DNA from: Treponema sp.
GTDB taxonomy: Bacteria > Spirochaetota > Spirochaetia > Treponematales > Breznakiellaceae
Length of the DNA: 8,516 nt
Direction: 5' to 3'
Assembly: GCA_031266695.1 (NCBI GenBank)
Contig: JAISAK010000252.1
Coordinates: 1-8,516 of the forward strand
The notes beneath the pieces are model-generated. The model saw only the letters and a list, made by a program, of their open reading frames with translations, did not search any database and was not told the DNA's origin. The position numbers were made by a program, and so were the translations under genes. Below, piece by piece: positions 1 through 6,171 of the stretch (position 1 is its first letter; every line of letters begins with the position of its first letter).

Positions 1-1
1 C

Positions 2-145
2 TACGAAGAATCGGAAGAAGGCGAGGTTGACTTCTTTGATCACGAATATTCCGGAAGCCTTTCCGATCTTGACGACATGGAAGAAGAGGATTATGACGAG
101 GACGACGAAGAGGAAGAAAAAGTAAATATTGATTACGAGGAGTGA
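2..145 (+). CDS. 3' end of a protein gene with a highly acidic C-terminal tail (partial)
   Basis: Frame 2 is open from the window edge to a TGA at 143-145 and gives the last 47 residues of a protein. The visible part has no catalytic motif. About half of its residues are Asp or Glu, with a nearly unbroken acidic run (MEEEDYDEDDEEEEK) before the end NIDYEE. Such tails are usually disordered and occur on many unrelated proteins, so the family cannot be named from this fragment. The repetitive GAA/GAG/GAC codons and the clean stop support it as real coding sequence rather than a chance frame. It ends only 29 bases before the first base of the rnpB P1 helix, so any promoter for rnpB must lie in this gene or in that short gap. 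The start and the folded domain lie outside the window. Confidence 0.75.
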   Translation, partial: YEESEEGEVDFFDHEYSGSLSDLDDMEEEDYDEDDEEEEKVNIDYEE

Positions 146-346
146 ATTTCCCTTTCGGAACAGATGTGGATTTTAGCGATGAATCAGGCTGCCGCGGCGC
201 AGGGACGCTTTACGCGTTTATATGCCGAGGAAAGTCCGGACTCCGCAGTGCATGATGCCGGGTAACGCCCGGGCGGCGGGTCGTAATCGGAGGATTTTCC
301 GAAGCTATTCGGCCCGCCGACAGACAGCGCAACAGAAAATATACCG

Positions 347-412
347 TCAGGCCGCCCGGAAAGGGCCCGGCCCTTGTTTCCGGCGGAAACGCCGGTTCGC
401 CGGACGGCCTGA
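347..412 (+). other. rnpB specificity-domain arm with three consecutive hairpins
   Basis: An 8-bp closing helix (347-354 with 405-412) encloses three adjacent hairpins: 361-365 with 371-375, 376-381 with 385-390, and 392-395 with 400-403 closed by a TTCG tetraloop. It sits just before the conserved AGGGTGAAA, where E. coli RNase P RNA has its P8/P9/P10 elements in roughly half the length. I read this as the P7-P10 arm with one added hairpin. The pairing was done by eye and the helix numbering is approximate. Confidence 0.6.
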
Positions 413-460
413 TAAGGGTGAAATGGCGGGGTAAGAGCCCGCCGCGGGGGTGGCGACATC

Positions 461-519
461 TCCGGCTCCCGCGGCTCCGCCGGAGCCGCGGAGGTGCTTT
501 TCGGTTTAATCCGAAGAGC
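461..519 (+). other. Extra GC-rich hairpins in the P13/P14 region of rnpB
   Basis: Two stable hairpins lie between the P13-like element and the conserved GAGCAAAGTC. The first is 10 bp of nearly pure G/C (469-478 with 482-491) with a 3-base loop. The second is 9 bp with one G-T wobble (496-504 with 511-519) around TTTAAT. In the E. coli RNA the equivalent interval is about 20 nt and contains only P14; here it is about 75 nt. The second hairpin may be P14 itself and the first an insertion. Confidence 0.55.
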
Positions 520-717
520 ATCCGGCAAGCCTCATCAGGAGCAAAGTCAAAACGTGTACCGGAAAGCGCGGCTTTCCCGCCAGGTGCCCCCTGGTTAAGC
601 ACAGGTAGACTGCACAGACACAGCCGGCAACGGCTGCGCCAGTCAGATGGCAGCGGAACCGTAAAACGGTTTAACAGAATCCGGCTTATGATTCATCGCT
701 TTTTTTGAATACCCGGG

Positions 718-748
718 GCTGTTCCAAAACTTCAGTTTTTGGAACAGC
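718..748 (+). terminator. Strong hairpin downstream of rnpB, probable terminator
   Basis: A perfect 12-bp inverted repeat (718-729 with 737-748) encloses a 7-base loop, starting 18 bases after P1 of rnpB. Its position between rnpB and the next operon suits transcription termination. It is not a classical intrinsic terminator: the stem is A/T-rich near the loop and the following sequence (TTCCTTGT) is only modestly T-rich. The seven T's at 700-706 directly behind P1 could also stop transcription. Alternatively the hairpin may be a dispersed palindromic repeat; copy number cannot be judged from one window. Confidence 0.5.
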
Positions 749-784
749 TTCCTTGTAAAGTCTAAAAAGATTGATTACGAAAAA

Positions 785-840
785 CCGCAAAGATCGCCAA
801 GATTACGTAAAGGACATAAAAAACACGGCTTTCTTTGTGG
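785..840. repeat. Degenerate 9-base repeats with an imperfect inverted copy
   Basis: Three 9-base units of similar sequence lie head to tail at 786-794 (CGCAAAGAT), 795-803 (CGCCAAGAT) and 804-812 (TACGTAAAG). The segment 827-840 read on the opposite strand resembles 785-798 at 11 of 14 positions, so the block could fold into a loose hairpin. It has no coding potential and lies in the gap before the TPR gene. It looks like a remnant of a dispersed intergenic repeat, but that is inference from one copy. Confidence 0.4.
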
Positions 841-842
841 TA

Positions 843-899
843 AACTGAGAATTGTTGCTCCGTTATATAATTGACTTTCTTTCATAAAAGAATTATACC
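843..899 (+). promoter_or_regulatory. Candidate sigma-70-type promoter region for the rod-shape operon
   Basis: Two overlapping possibilities lie in an AT-rich stretch. One has a perfect TATAAT -10 at 866-871 but no good -35 at the right distance; transcription would begin near 878, leaving a leader of about 30 bases. The other has TTGACT at 871-876 and TATACC at 894-899 with a 17-base spacer; transcription would begin within a few bases of the ATG at 910, giving a nearly leaderless message. The TPR gene has no clear Shine-Dalgarno sequence, which is compatible with the second option. No operator or riboswitch is apparent. Confidence 0.5.
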
Positions 900-909
900 A
901 TAAAAAGCA

Positions 910-1905
910 ATGTTTAAAGAAAAAAACCGATCAAATTACGGAATACATATTCACAGGGTAAAAACAATACATGCTGCCGCGGTGGTAATTGTGGTAATTG
1001 TCCTCGTTACAATTTCGGTTCCCTTTATTTTGAGCTTAAAAAACAAGGCGGGTAATGAAAAAAAAGATCTGCTCCGGTTTTGGGAAAACGGTTCTTTTGA
1101 CGAGGCTTTCAGCCTGAGCAAAACAGCCCTGCTTTCAAAACCGATGGATTATTTTCTGCTTACCATCCACGGCTTTACCGCGTATCAAAGGGGAATATCC
1201 CAAATCAATACTTTCGACACCCTCACCTTTATTGATGAATGTATCTGGTCTTTGCGCAAGGCCCTTCTGCTTAAAGATTCCGCCCGTGACGGAAGGGTGT
1301 ATTATGTTTTGGGAAAAGCCTACGCTTACAAGGGAAGCGACTACGCCGATCTTGCGGTCAAATACCTTGAAAAAGCGCGGGAGCTTTCATATAACGCGGT
1401 GGACATCCCCGAGTACCTGGGCATTGCCTACGCCGCGATAGGCGATTACCGCAGCAGCGTGGAAGCCTTTTCTCTGGCGCTCCGCCCGGCCGCCGGGGTT
1501 TCCGCCGCCGGAATTCCGGATTTCGCAAACGCCTCGGATTTACTGCTGATTTCTATAGCTCGTTCATATATAGCCCTTGAAGAAAAAGAAACCGCCAAGG
1601 CCTACCTTCTTCAATGCGTTGAAATTTCAAGGGATTCGAAAACAAGGTTTACCGCGCGCCTGCTTCTGGGTGAAATCCTTAAGGATTCGGGCGATCTTGA
1701 AGGGGCGGAAGGACAGTTTGCCGGTATCCTTGAGGAATCCGGCGAAAACGCGGAAGCGCGTTACCAGCTTGGAGAACTTTACGCCCTGAAAGGGGATGCC
1801 GCCGGAGCCCGTGCCGAATGGCGTCAAACCCTCAGGAAAGATCCTGCCCACGCGAAAGCGCGGGCGCGGCTCAATATGCAGGGAGGGGGACAGTATGTTT
1901 GGTAG
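910..1905 (+). CDS. Membrane-anchored TPR protein at the head of the mre operon
   Basis: The 331-residue product has a short basic N-terminus, one hydrophobic segment at about residues 20-42 and a long helical region, with no cleavable signal peptide evident. Tetratricopeptide-like repeats are recognisable at about 129-160 ([12 protein letters not shown]... [12 protein letters not shown]), 166-192 ([12 protein letters not shown]... AFSLAL), 211-240, 249-275 and 283-314 ([14 protein letters not shown]). The fold implies a protein-protein interaction scaffold; there is no enzyme motif. The ATG at 910 is the first possible start because a TAA in frame lies at 901-903. No strong ribosome binding site precedes it. 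Its 3' end overlaps mreB by 11 bases, so translation of the two is probably coupled. A TPR gene directly before mreB is, to my recollection, the arrangement in other treponemes. A role in organising the elongasome is inferred from position only. The topology (TPRs outside or inside) is not decided by the sequence. Confidence 0.88.
   Translation: MFKEKNRSNYGIHIHRVKTIHAAAVVIVVIVLVTISVPFILSLKNKAGNEKKDLLRFWENGSFDEAFSLSKTALLSKPMDYFLLTIHGFTAYQRGISQINTFDTLTFIDECIWSLRKALLLKDSARDGRVYYVLGKAYAYKGSDYADLAVKYLEKARELSYNAVDIPEYLGIAYAAIGDYRSSVEAFSLALRPAAGVSAAGIPDFANASDLLLISIARSYIALEEKETAKAYLLQCVEISRDSKTRFTARLLLGEILKDSGDLEGAEGQFAGILEESGENAEARYQLGELYALKGDAAGARAEWRQTLRKDPAHAKARARLNMQGGGQYVW
1881..1890 (+). promoter_or_regulatory. 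Shine-Dalgarno sequence that fixes the mreB start
   Basis: The purine run GGGAGGGGGA ends four bases before the ATG at 1895. It lies inside the TPR gene and supports 1895 over an upstream in-frame ATG at 1796, whose 33 added residues are merely TPR coding sequence read in another frame. Confidence 0.75.
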
Positions 1906-2917
1906 GAATTCATCGGATATCGGTGTTGATTTGGGAACCTGTAATACGCTTATTTATATTCGCGGAAAGGGTATCGTGCTGAACGAACCCTCCGTAGTGG
2001 CGGTTGAACGGGGAACAAAGCGGGTTATGGCCGTCGGCGTTGAGGCAAAACGAATGCTCTGGAAAACACCGGAAAATATTATCGCCATCCGGCCTCTGCG
2101 GGACGGGGTCATCGCCGACCTTGAATCCACCGAAAAGATGATCCGTTATTTCATCTCCAAGGTTCTTCCCCGTTACCGGTTCATAAAACCGCGCATGGTC
2201 ATCGGCATACCTTCCTGTATTACCGAGGTAGAGCGCCGCGCCGTTGAGGAAAGCGCCTATAAGGCCGGCGCCAGGGAAGTCCACGTAATCGAAGAAAGCC
2301 GCGCCGCGGCGATAGGGGCGGATATTCCCATTTGGGAGCCCGCGGGACACATGGTTTGCGATATCGGGGGCGGCACCACGGAGATTTCCGTTATATCCCT
2401 GGGAGGCATGGTGGTGACCAACGCCATACGCCTGGGCGGTGATGAATTTGACGAGGCAATCATCAAGCATGTGCGGAGCGTTCACAATCTTATCATCGGC
2501 GAGCAGACCGCCGAAAGGCTCAAGATCGAAATAGGCAACGCCTCCCCGGATAAAACAATTGAGAAAGTCGAGGTAAAAGGAACGGACGCCATTACCGGGC
2601 TTCCCCGCCGTCTTGAAATCGACTCTGTCGAGGTTCGGGAGGCCCTTAAAGATCCGATTACCCAGATTATCGACGAAATAAAATCCACCCTCGGACAGAC
2701 GCCTCCGGAACTGGCGGCGGATATTGTGGAAAGGGGAATTGTGATGACCGGCGGCGGTTCGCTTCTCAAGGGGCTCGACAAGCTTATTTCCAAGGAGACC
2801 GGGGTGCCGGCCTTTATCGCGGATCGTCCCCTGGATTGCGTTGCCCTTGGAGCGGGTAAATATTTTGACAATGCAAAGGATAATACCAAAAACGCCTATG
2901 ACAGCCTGAACGGATAG
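1895..2917 (+). CDS. mreB: Rod shape-determining protein MreB (bacterial actin)
   Basis: MreB is an ATP-binding actin homologue that forms short filaments under the inner membrane and directs the elongasome. At 340 residues it has the usual family length. The visible actin-fold motifs are the phosphate-1 loop DLGTCNT at 12-18, the phosphate-2 motif [11 protein letters not shown] starting at D156, and the adenosine-binding TGGGS at 285-289 followed by LLKGL. Other typical stretches are [23 protein letters not shown] and [12 protein letters not shown]. The ATG at 1895 is chosen because of the strong ribosome binding site and because [15 protein letters not shown] matches normal MreB N-termini; a longer frame from 1796 exists but its extension is non-homologous. 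There is no long N-terminal amphipathic extension such as E. coli MreB has, so membrane attachment may rely on the short MF start or on partners. It overlaps the TPR gene by 11 bases and precedes mreC by 5. Confidence 0.98.
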   Translation: MFGRNSSDIGVDLGTCNTLIYIRGKGIVLNEPSVVAVERGTKRVMAVGVEAKRMLWKTPENIIAIRPLRDGVIADLESTEKMIRYFISKVLPRYRFIKPRMVIGIPSCITEVERRAVEESAYKAGAREVHVIEESRAAAIGADIPIWEPAGHMVCDIGGGTTEISVISLGGMVVTNAIRLGGDEFDEAIIKHVRSVHNLIIGEQTAERLKIEIGNASPDKTIEKVEVKGTDAITGLPRRLEIDSVEVREALKDPITQIIDEIKSTLGQTPPELAADIVERGIVMTGGGSLLKGLDKLISKETGVPAFIADRPLDCVALGAGKYFDNAKDNTKNAYDSLNG

Positions 2918-2922
2918 GGCCC

Positions 2923-3786
2923 ATGCAGACAGGAGGAGGCAGAATACCGAAAGTCCGCTTTTCCGCCGCGGCTTATGTTTTTGCGGTTCTCCTGCTTGTT
3001 TCTTTTACCATACTTCTCTTTTCAACCCGCAGCTTTATCGTAAATTTTAAGGATGTGGGTTTATCCGCTTTTTCCGGGGTCCGGGGCGGCCTTTATGAAG
3101 TTTCTTCCTTTGTTTCCCGCACCGTTCTTTCCATGCGGGAACTTGCCGGCCTCAGGCGGGAATATTCGGAACTTATCGACAGAGTTGCCCGCTATGAACA
3201 GCTTGAGCGGAACGCCGCCGAAATAGGCCGGGAAAACGCGCGCCTCCGTGAGCAGCTTGGTTTTTCCGGAACTATCAGGTACCGCCACATTCCCGCGGAA
3301 TTTATCGGCAGGGATCCGGACAATCTTTTTTCCGCCCTTGTTATCAATAAAGGAAAACATTCCGGCGTGGAAAACGATATGGCGGTTATCGCCTGGCAGA
3401 ACGGGGCCCAGGGGCTGGTGGGCAAAATTATTCAGGCGGGCCAATTTGAAAGCCTTGTTATGCCCCTTTACGATGTCAGCTCTTTTATTTCCTCCCGCTT
3501 CGCGGTATCCCGCTACGAGGGAATAGTGGAAGGGCAGGGGAATCCGGAAGTCCCGCTCCTCATGCGGTTTATCCAAAAACGCGCAAGGAATGAAATTAAT
3601 TACGGCGACCTAATCGTAACAAGCGGCCTTGGGGGTATATACCCGGCCGGGATTAACATAGGACGGGTCAGCCGGGTTAATTACCAGGAATATGAAATTT
3701 CCATGGAAGTGGAACTGGAGCCCCTTATTGATTTTTCCCGGCTGGAATATGTTTTTGTAATTGATCCCGGGAGCGGCGATGATTAA
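2923..3786 (+). CDS. mreC: Rod shape-determining protein MreC
   Basis: MreC is a bitopic membrane protein that links MreB to PBP2 and RodA and activates them from the periplasmic side. The 287-residue product has one membrane segment at about 14-34. A charged coiled coil follows at about 70-113 (MRELAGLRREYSEL... RENARLREQLGF). The C-terminal beta domain, about 118-285, contains the family stretch INKGKHSGVENDMAV and GLVGKI. These features in this order define MreC, and the length is normal. The ATG at 2923 lies 5 bases after the mreB stop and has only a weak AGGG upstream. A much stronger Shine-Dalgarno run (2931-2939) lies inside the gene, before an ATA codon at 2944, so the true start is less certain than the identity. 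The last 8 bases overlap mreD. The order mreB-mreC-mreD is conserved across rod-shaped bacteria. Confidence 0.95.
   Translation: MQTGGGRIPKVRFSAAAYVFAVLLLVSFTILLFSTRSFIVNFKDVGLSAFSGVRGGLYEVSSFVSRTVLSMRELAGLRREYSELIDRVARYEQLERNAAEIGRENARLREQLGFSGTIRYRHIPAEFIGRDPDNLFSALVINKGKHSGVENDMAVIAWQNGAQGLVGKIIQAGQFESLVMPLYDVSSFISSRFAVSRYEGIVEGQGNPEVPLLMRFIQKRARNEINYGDLIVTSGLGGIYPAGINIGRVSRVNYQEYEISMEVELEPLIDFSRLEYVFVIDPGSGDD
2931..2939 (+). promoter_or_regulatory. Strong Shine-Dalgarno-like run inside the 5' end of mreC
   Basis: AGGAGGAGG sits 9 bases into the annotated mreC reading frame. The only codon at suitable distance in frame is ATA at 2944-2946; no ATG, GTG or TTG follows nearby. It either encodes the Gly-Gly-Gly stretch by chance, helps hold ribosomes for the ATG at 2923, or serves a non-standard start. 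Confidence 0.4.
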
Positions 3787-4282
3787 AACCATCTTCTGGA
3801 CGGTTGTTTTTACGCTGGTGGCGGCGGTTCTCCAATCCACCCTGCTTTCACATCTTGCGCTGTACCGGGCGGTTCCGGATCTTGCCCTGGCCGTTGTTGT
3901 ATATACCGCCTATGTCAACGGAACCATGACGGGGCAGCTTTCCGGCTTTTTTTCCGGGATCTTCCTTGATTTTATTTCCGCCGCCCCCCTGGGAATGAAC
4001 GCCTTTATACGCACCCTGGTCGGCGCCCTGGCGGGAATCATGAAGGGTACCTTTTTTTTGGACTTCTTCTTTCTTCCGATGGCGCTCTGCGCCGCCGCCA
4101 CCCTGGCGAAGGCCCTGACCCTTTTCGTACTCCACCTGCTCCTTGCCGGCGCCGTGCCGGTCTATTCCCTTACCGCCCCGACTCTTTGGGTCGAGCTTAT
4201 ACTTAACTCAGTCTGCGCGATTCCGCTTTTCGCCCTGCTGAAACTTTTTAATCCCCTCTTGCTGGGAAGGAGTAAAACCTGA
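3779..4282 (+). CDS. mreD: Rod shape-determining protein MreD
   Basis: MreD is a small polytopic inner-membrane protein of the elongasome that binds MreC and modulates its activation of PBP2/RodA. This 167-residue product is almost entirely hydrophobic, with about five membrane segments. Two family signatures are visible: a PDL motif after the first segment (AVPDLALAVVV, about 31-41) and GFFSGIFLDFISAAPLGMNAF-like sequence at about 56-76, where glycines and an Asp lie in a membrane helix. The ATG at 3779 is preferred over a TTG at 3761 because GGGAG at 3769-3773 lies five bases before it and IKTIFWTVVF is a normal MreD beginning. It overlaps the mreC stop by 8 bases, and its TGA shares a base with the ATG of the PBP2 gene (TGATG), so all three are likely translated together. 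Sequence conservation in this family is low; gene order adds most of the certainty. Confidence 0.92.
   Translation: MIKTIFWTVVFTLVAAVLQSTLLSHLALYRAVPDLALAVVVYTAYVNGTMTGQLSGFFSGIFLDFISAAPLGMNAFIRTLVGALAGIMKGTFFLDFFFLPMALCAAATLAKALTLFVLHLLLAGAVPVYSLTAPTLWVELILNSVCAIPLFALLKLFNPLLLGRSKT
4267..4272 (+). promoter_or_regulatory. Ribosome binding site for mrdA
   Basis: AAGGAG lies nine bases before the ATG at 4282, within the last codons of mreD. With the TGATG stop-start overlap it supports both re-initiation and independent ribosome entry at the PBP2 gene. Confidence 0.6.
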
Positions 4283-6171
4283 TGCCGTTGTTCAAAAACG
4301 AACATGAGCCGGGAAATCACGAGCCTGAAAATTCGGAACGAAGAACAGGATTATTGGGAATGCTTTTTGTTCTGATTTTTCTTGCCTACGGGGCGCGGCT
4401 TTTCAGTATGCAGATTCTTTCGGGGGAACTCTACCGGTCCCGCGCGCAGGATATAGCGCGAAGGACGACGCTGATTCCCGCCCAGCGCGGCGAAATATAC
4501 GACAGGAATTTCAACCAGCCCCTGGTGCACAACACCGACTCCTTTGCGGTTAATATTACCCCGGCGGAGGTGCCCCGGGAGAAAATGTCCGCCCTTATCG
4601 ATTCGGTCGCGGGGATATTAAGAATGTCCCGGGACGAAATAGAACGGAAAATACCCCCCCAATATTATTACCTTTATCAGCCGATTGAAATTGCGGTAAA
4701 CGTTCCGTATGCCGATATAGCCGCCCTGGCCGAGAGGGTTGATTCTCTGCCGGGGGTGTCGTGGAACAGCAAGCCCGTGCGGAACTACGTGGATCCCGGA
4801 AGCCTTTCCCATATCCTGGGCTATGTAGGCGATATTACCCGGGATGAACTTACCATGCTCTACAACCGGGGCTACCAGCAGGGGGATATTATCGGCAAAG
4901 CCGGCATTGAACGCCAATACGATGAAATTCTCCGGGGGAAGGAGGGCAGGGAAACCAGAACGGTCGATGTCCGGGGAAGGCGTATTGTCGGCCAGGAAAA
5001 CAATATACGGGAATCCCCCGAAATGGGGAAAAACCTTGTCCTCACTATAGATCGCTCCGTTCAAACCCTGGTCGAAAAAGCCCTGGGCGAACGGATAGGC
5101 GCGGCCGTGGTCATGAAGCCCTCCACCGGTGAAATTCTCGCAATGGTTTCCTATCCCTGGTATGATCCGAACATTTTTACCCGTACCCTTGGGGAGGAAT
5201 ACCAGGCCCTTGCGGAAGACGCAAATAAACCTTTTATTAACCGCGCCATTCAATCCGGTTATCCTCCGGCCTCAACTTTTAAAATCGTAATGACCACGGG
5301 AATTCTTTCGGAAAACATCTTTTCCCCGGAGCAGACCATAGATTGCCAGGGGGAGATTGCTTACGGGGATCGCCAATGGCGGTGCCACATCCGGCGTCCG
5401 GGACACGGCCGCCTTAATCTGCACCAGGCTATGGCGCAGTCCTGCGATATTTATTACTGGACTGTGGGCAGGGATTACCTTGGCGTTGAAAGGATCGTTT
5501 CGTATGCCCGGGATTACGGTTTTGGGGAAAGTACCGGCATAGATCTTCCCGGCGAAATTTCGGGCTTTATTCCCCATCCCCAATGGAAGGAACGCCGCTT
5601 CCATGAACGCTGGCTTGGCGGGGATACGATGAATATGTCAATCGGGCAGGGCTATACCCTGGTAACTCCCATTCAGATGGCCAACGTGGTGTGCATGGTT
5701 GTGAACGACGGAAAAATCTACAAACCGCATCTTCTCAAAGAGGTAAGGGATCCTGTTTCCGGGGCGGCGGAACTGAGCGTAAAACCGGAAATTATTCATG
5801 AAAGCGAAACGGACGCGAGGGTGTTTGAAGCGGTACGCCGGGACATGAGGGGAGTTATCAGCGAGGGAACGGCGCAGTTTCCCCTGAATATCAAAACCGT
5901 TGAGATTGCCGGAAAAACCGGAACCGGGGAAGTGGGGCATCAGGATAAATGGCATTCCTGGTTTACCGCCTATGCCCCCTACAATTCCGTTAACCCGGAA
6001 GATCAGGTGGTGCTTTCCATTATCGTTGAGGCGGTAAACAATTGGGAATGGTGGGCGCCCTATGCCTCGGCGATTATTTTCCAGGGAATTTTCGCGGGGC
6101 AGAATTACGAGGACGCCGTGCAAAGCCTCGGCTTGCAGTACACCATGCCGGTACAGGGGCGCAGGGAATAA
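4282..6171 (+). CDS. mrdA: Penicillin-binding protein 2, elongasome transpeptidase
   Basis: PBP2 is a class B (monofunctional) DD-transpeptidase that cross-links new side-wall peptidoglycan made by RodA; it is a beta-lactam target. The 629-residue product has a cytoplasmic tail rich in charged residues, a membrane anchor at about 23-44 and the N-terminal dimerisation/pedestal domain beginning with the signature RGEIYDRN at 69-76. The transpeptidase domain spans about 250-600. The three active-site motifs are intact: S331-T-F-K334 (nucleophile Ser331), S387-C-D (the PBP2 form of SxN) and K545-T-G547. Length and motif spacing fit PBP2 rather than the septal PBP3/FtsI, and the neighbouring rodA confirms this. 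Start: the ATG at 4282 overlaps the mreD stop and has AAGGAG upstream. The TAA stop overlaps the rodA ATG by one base. No sign of degeneration. Confidence 0.97.
   Translation: MPLFKNEHEPGNHEPENSERRTGLLGMLFVLIFLAYGARLFSMQILSGELYRSRAQDIARRTTLIPAQRGEIYDRNFNQPLVHNTDSFAVNITPAEVPREKMSALIDSVAGILRMSRDEIERKIPPQYYYLYQPIEIAVNVPYADIAALAERVDSLPGVSWNSKPVRNYVDPGSLSHILGYVGDITRDELTMLYNRGYQQGDIIGKAGIERQYDEILRGKEGRETRTVDVRGRRIVGQENNIRESPEMGKNLVLTIDRSVQTLVEKALGERIGAAVVMKPSTGEILAMVSYPWYDPNIFTRTLGEEYQALAEDANKPFINRAIQSGYPPASTFKIVMTTGILSENIFSPEQTIDCQGEIAYGDRQWRCHIRRPGHGRLNLHQAMAQSCDIYYWTVGRDYLGVERIVSYARDYGFGESTGIDLPGEISGFIPHPQWKERRFHERWLGGDTMNMSIGQGYTLVTPIQMANVVCMVVNDGKIYKPHLLKEVRDPVSGAAELSVKPEIIHESETDARVFEAVRRDMRGVISEGTAQFPLNIKTVEIAGKTGTGEVGHQDKWHSWFTAYAPYNSVNPEDQVVLSIIVEAVNNWEWWAPYASAIIFQGIFAGQNYEDAVQSLGLQYTMPVQGRRE

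Larger units (their letters stand above)
175..700 (+). ncRNA. rnpB: RNase P RNA (type A-like, enlarged)
   Basis: This is the catalytic RNA of ribonuclease P, which works with the RnpA protein to remove 5' leaders from precursor tRNAs. The ends are set by a perfect 12-bp P1 helix: 175-186 pairs with 689-700, followed by seven T's (700-706). The universal core is present: GAGGAAAGTCCGGACTCC at 227-244 and ACAGAATCCGGCTT at 674-687. These form helix P4 (232-234 and 236-239 with 681-687), leaving U235 as the conserved bulged U. Other hallmarks are GCAACAGAAA at 328-337, AGGGTGAAA at 415-423 and P12 (425-430 with 438-443) around a GTAAGAG loop. P13-like pairing (GGGGGT with ATCTCC) surrounds 451-456, and GAGCAAAGTC lies at 539-548. 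P18 (621-626 with 631-636) carries a GCAA tetraloop. At about 526 nt it is much longer than the 377-nt E. coli RNA; the extra length is additional hairpins. The + strand is certain because the core motifs read only in this direction. Confidence 0.96.

Noticed and set aside
184..708. Several overlapping open frames on both strands of 96-130 codons
   Set aside because: They lie wholly within rnpB, and their proteins are Arg/Pro-rich low-complexity sequence typical of translated GC-rich structural RNA.
786..812. Possible CRISPR-like direct repeats
   Set aside because: Units are only 9 bases, degenerate and have no spacers.
700..909. A tRNA or other small RNA gene in the gap between rnpB and the operon
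   Set aside because: No cloverleaf pattern, T-loop motif or 3' CCA context is visible; only the hairpin, the repeats and promoter-like sequence are.
1796..1894. A 33-residue N-terminal extension of MreB
   Set aside because: The extension is TPR coding sequence read in another frame and is Arg/Pro-rich. A strong ribosome binding site directly precedes the ATG at 1895, where MreB homology begins.
1910..2485. Minus-strand open frame of 191 codons inside mreB
   Set aside because: It is antisense to the highly conserved MreB core, with no motif, ribosome binding site or context.
3761..3778. Upstream TTG start for MreD
   Set aside because: ATG at 3779 has a correctly spaced GGGAG, and the six extra residues match nothing expected in MreD.
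6042..6170. A 43-residue N-terminal extension of RodA
   Set aside because: It overlaps the PBP2 coding end in another frame and lacks RodA character; the start at 6171 has the usual stop-start overlap.
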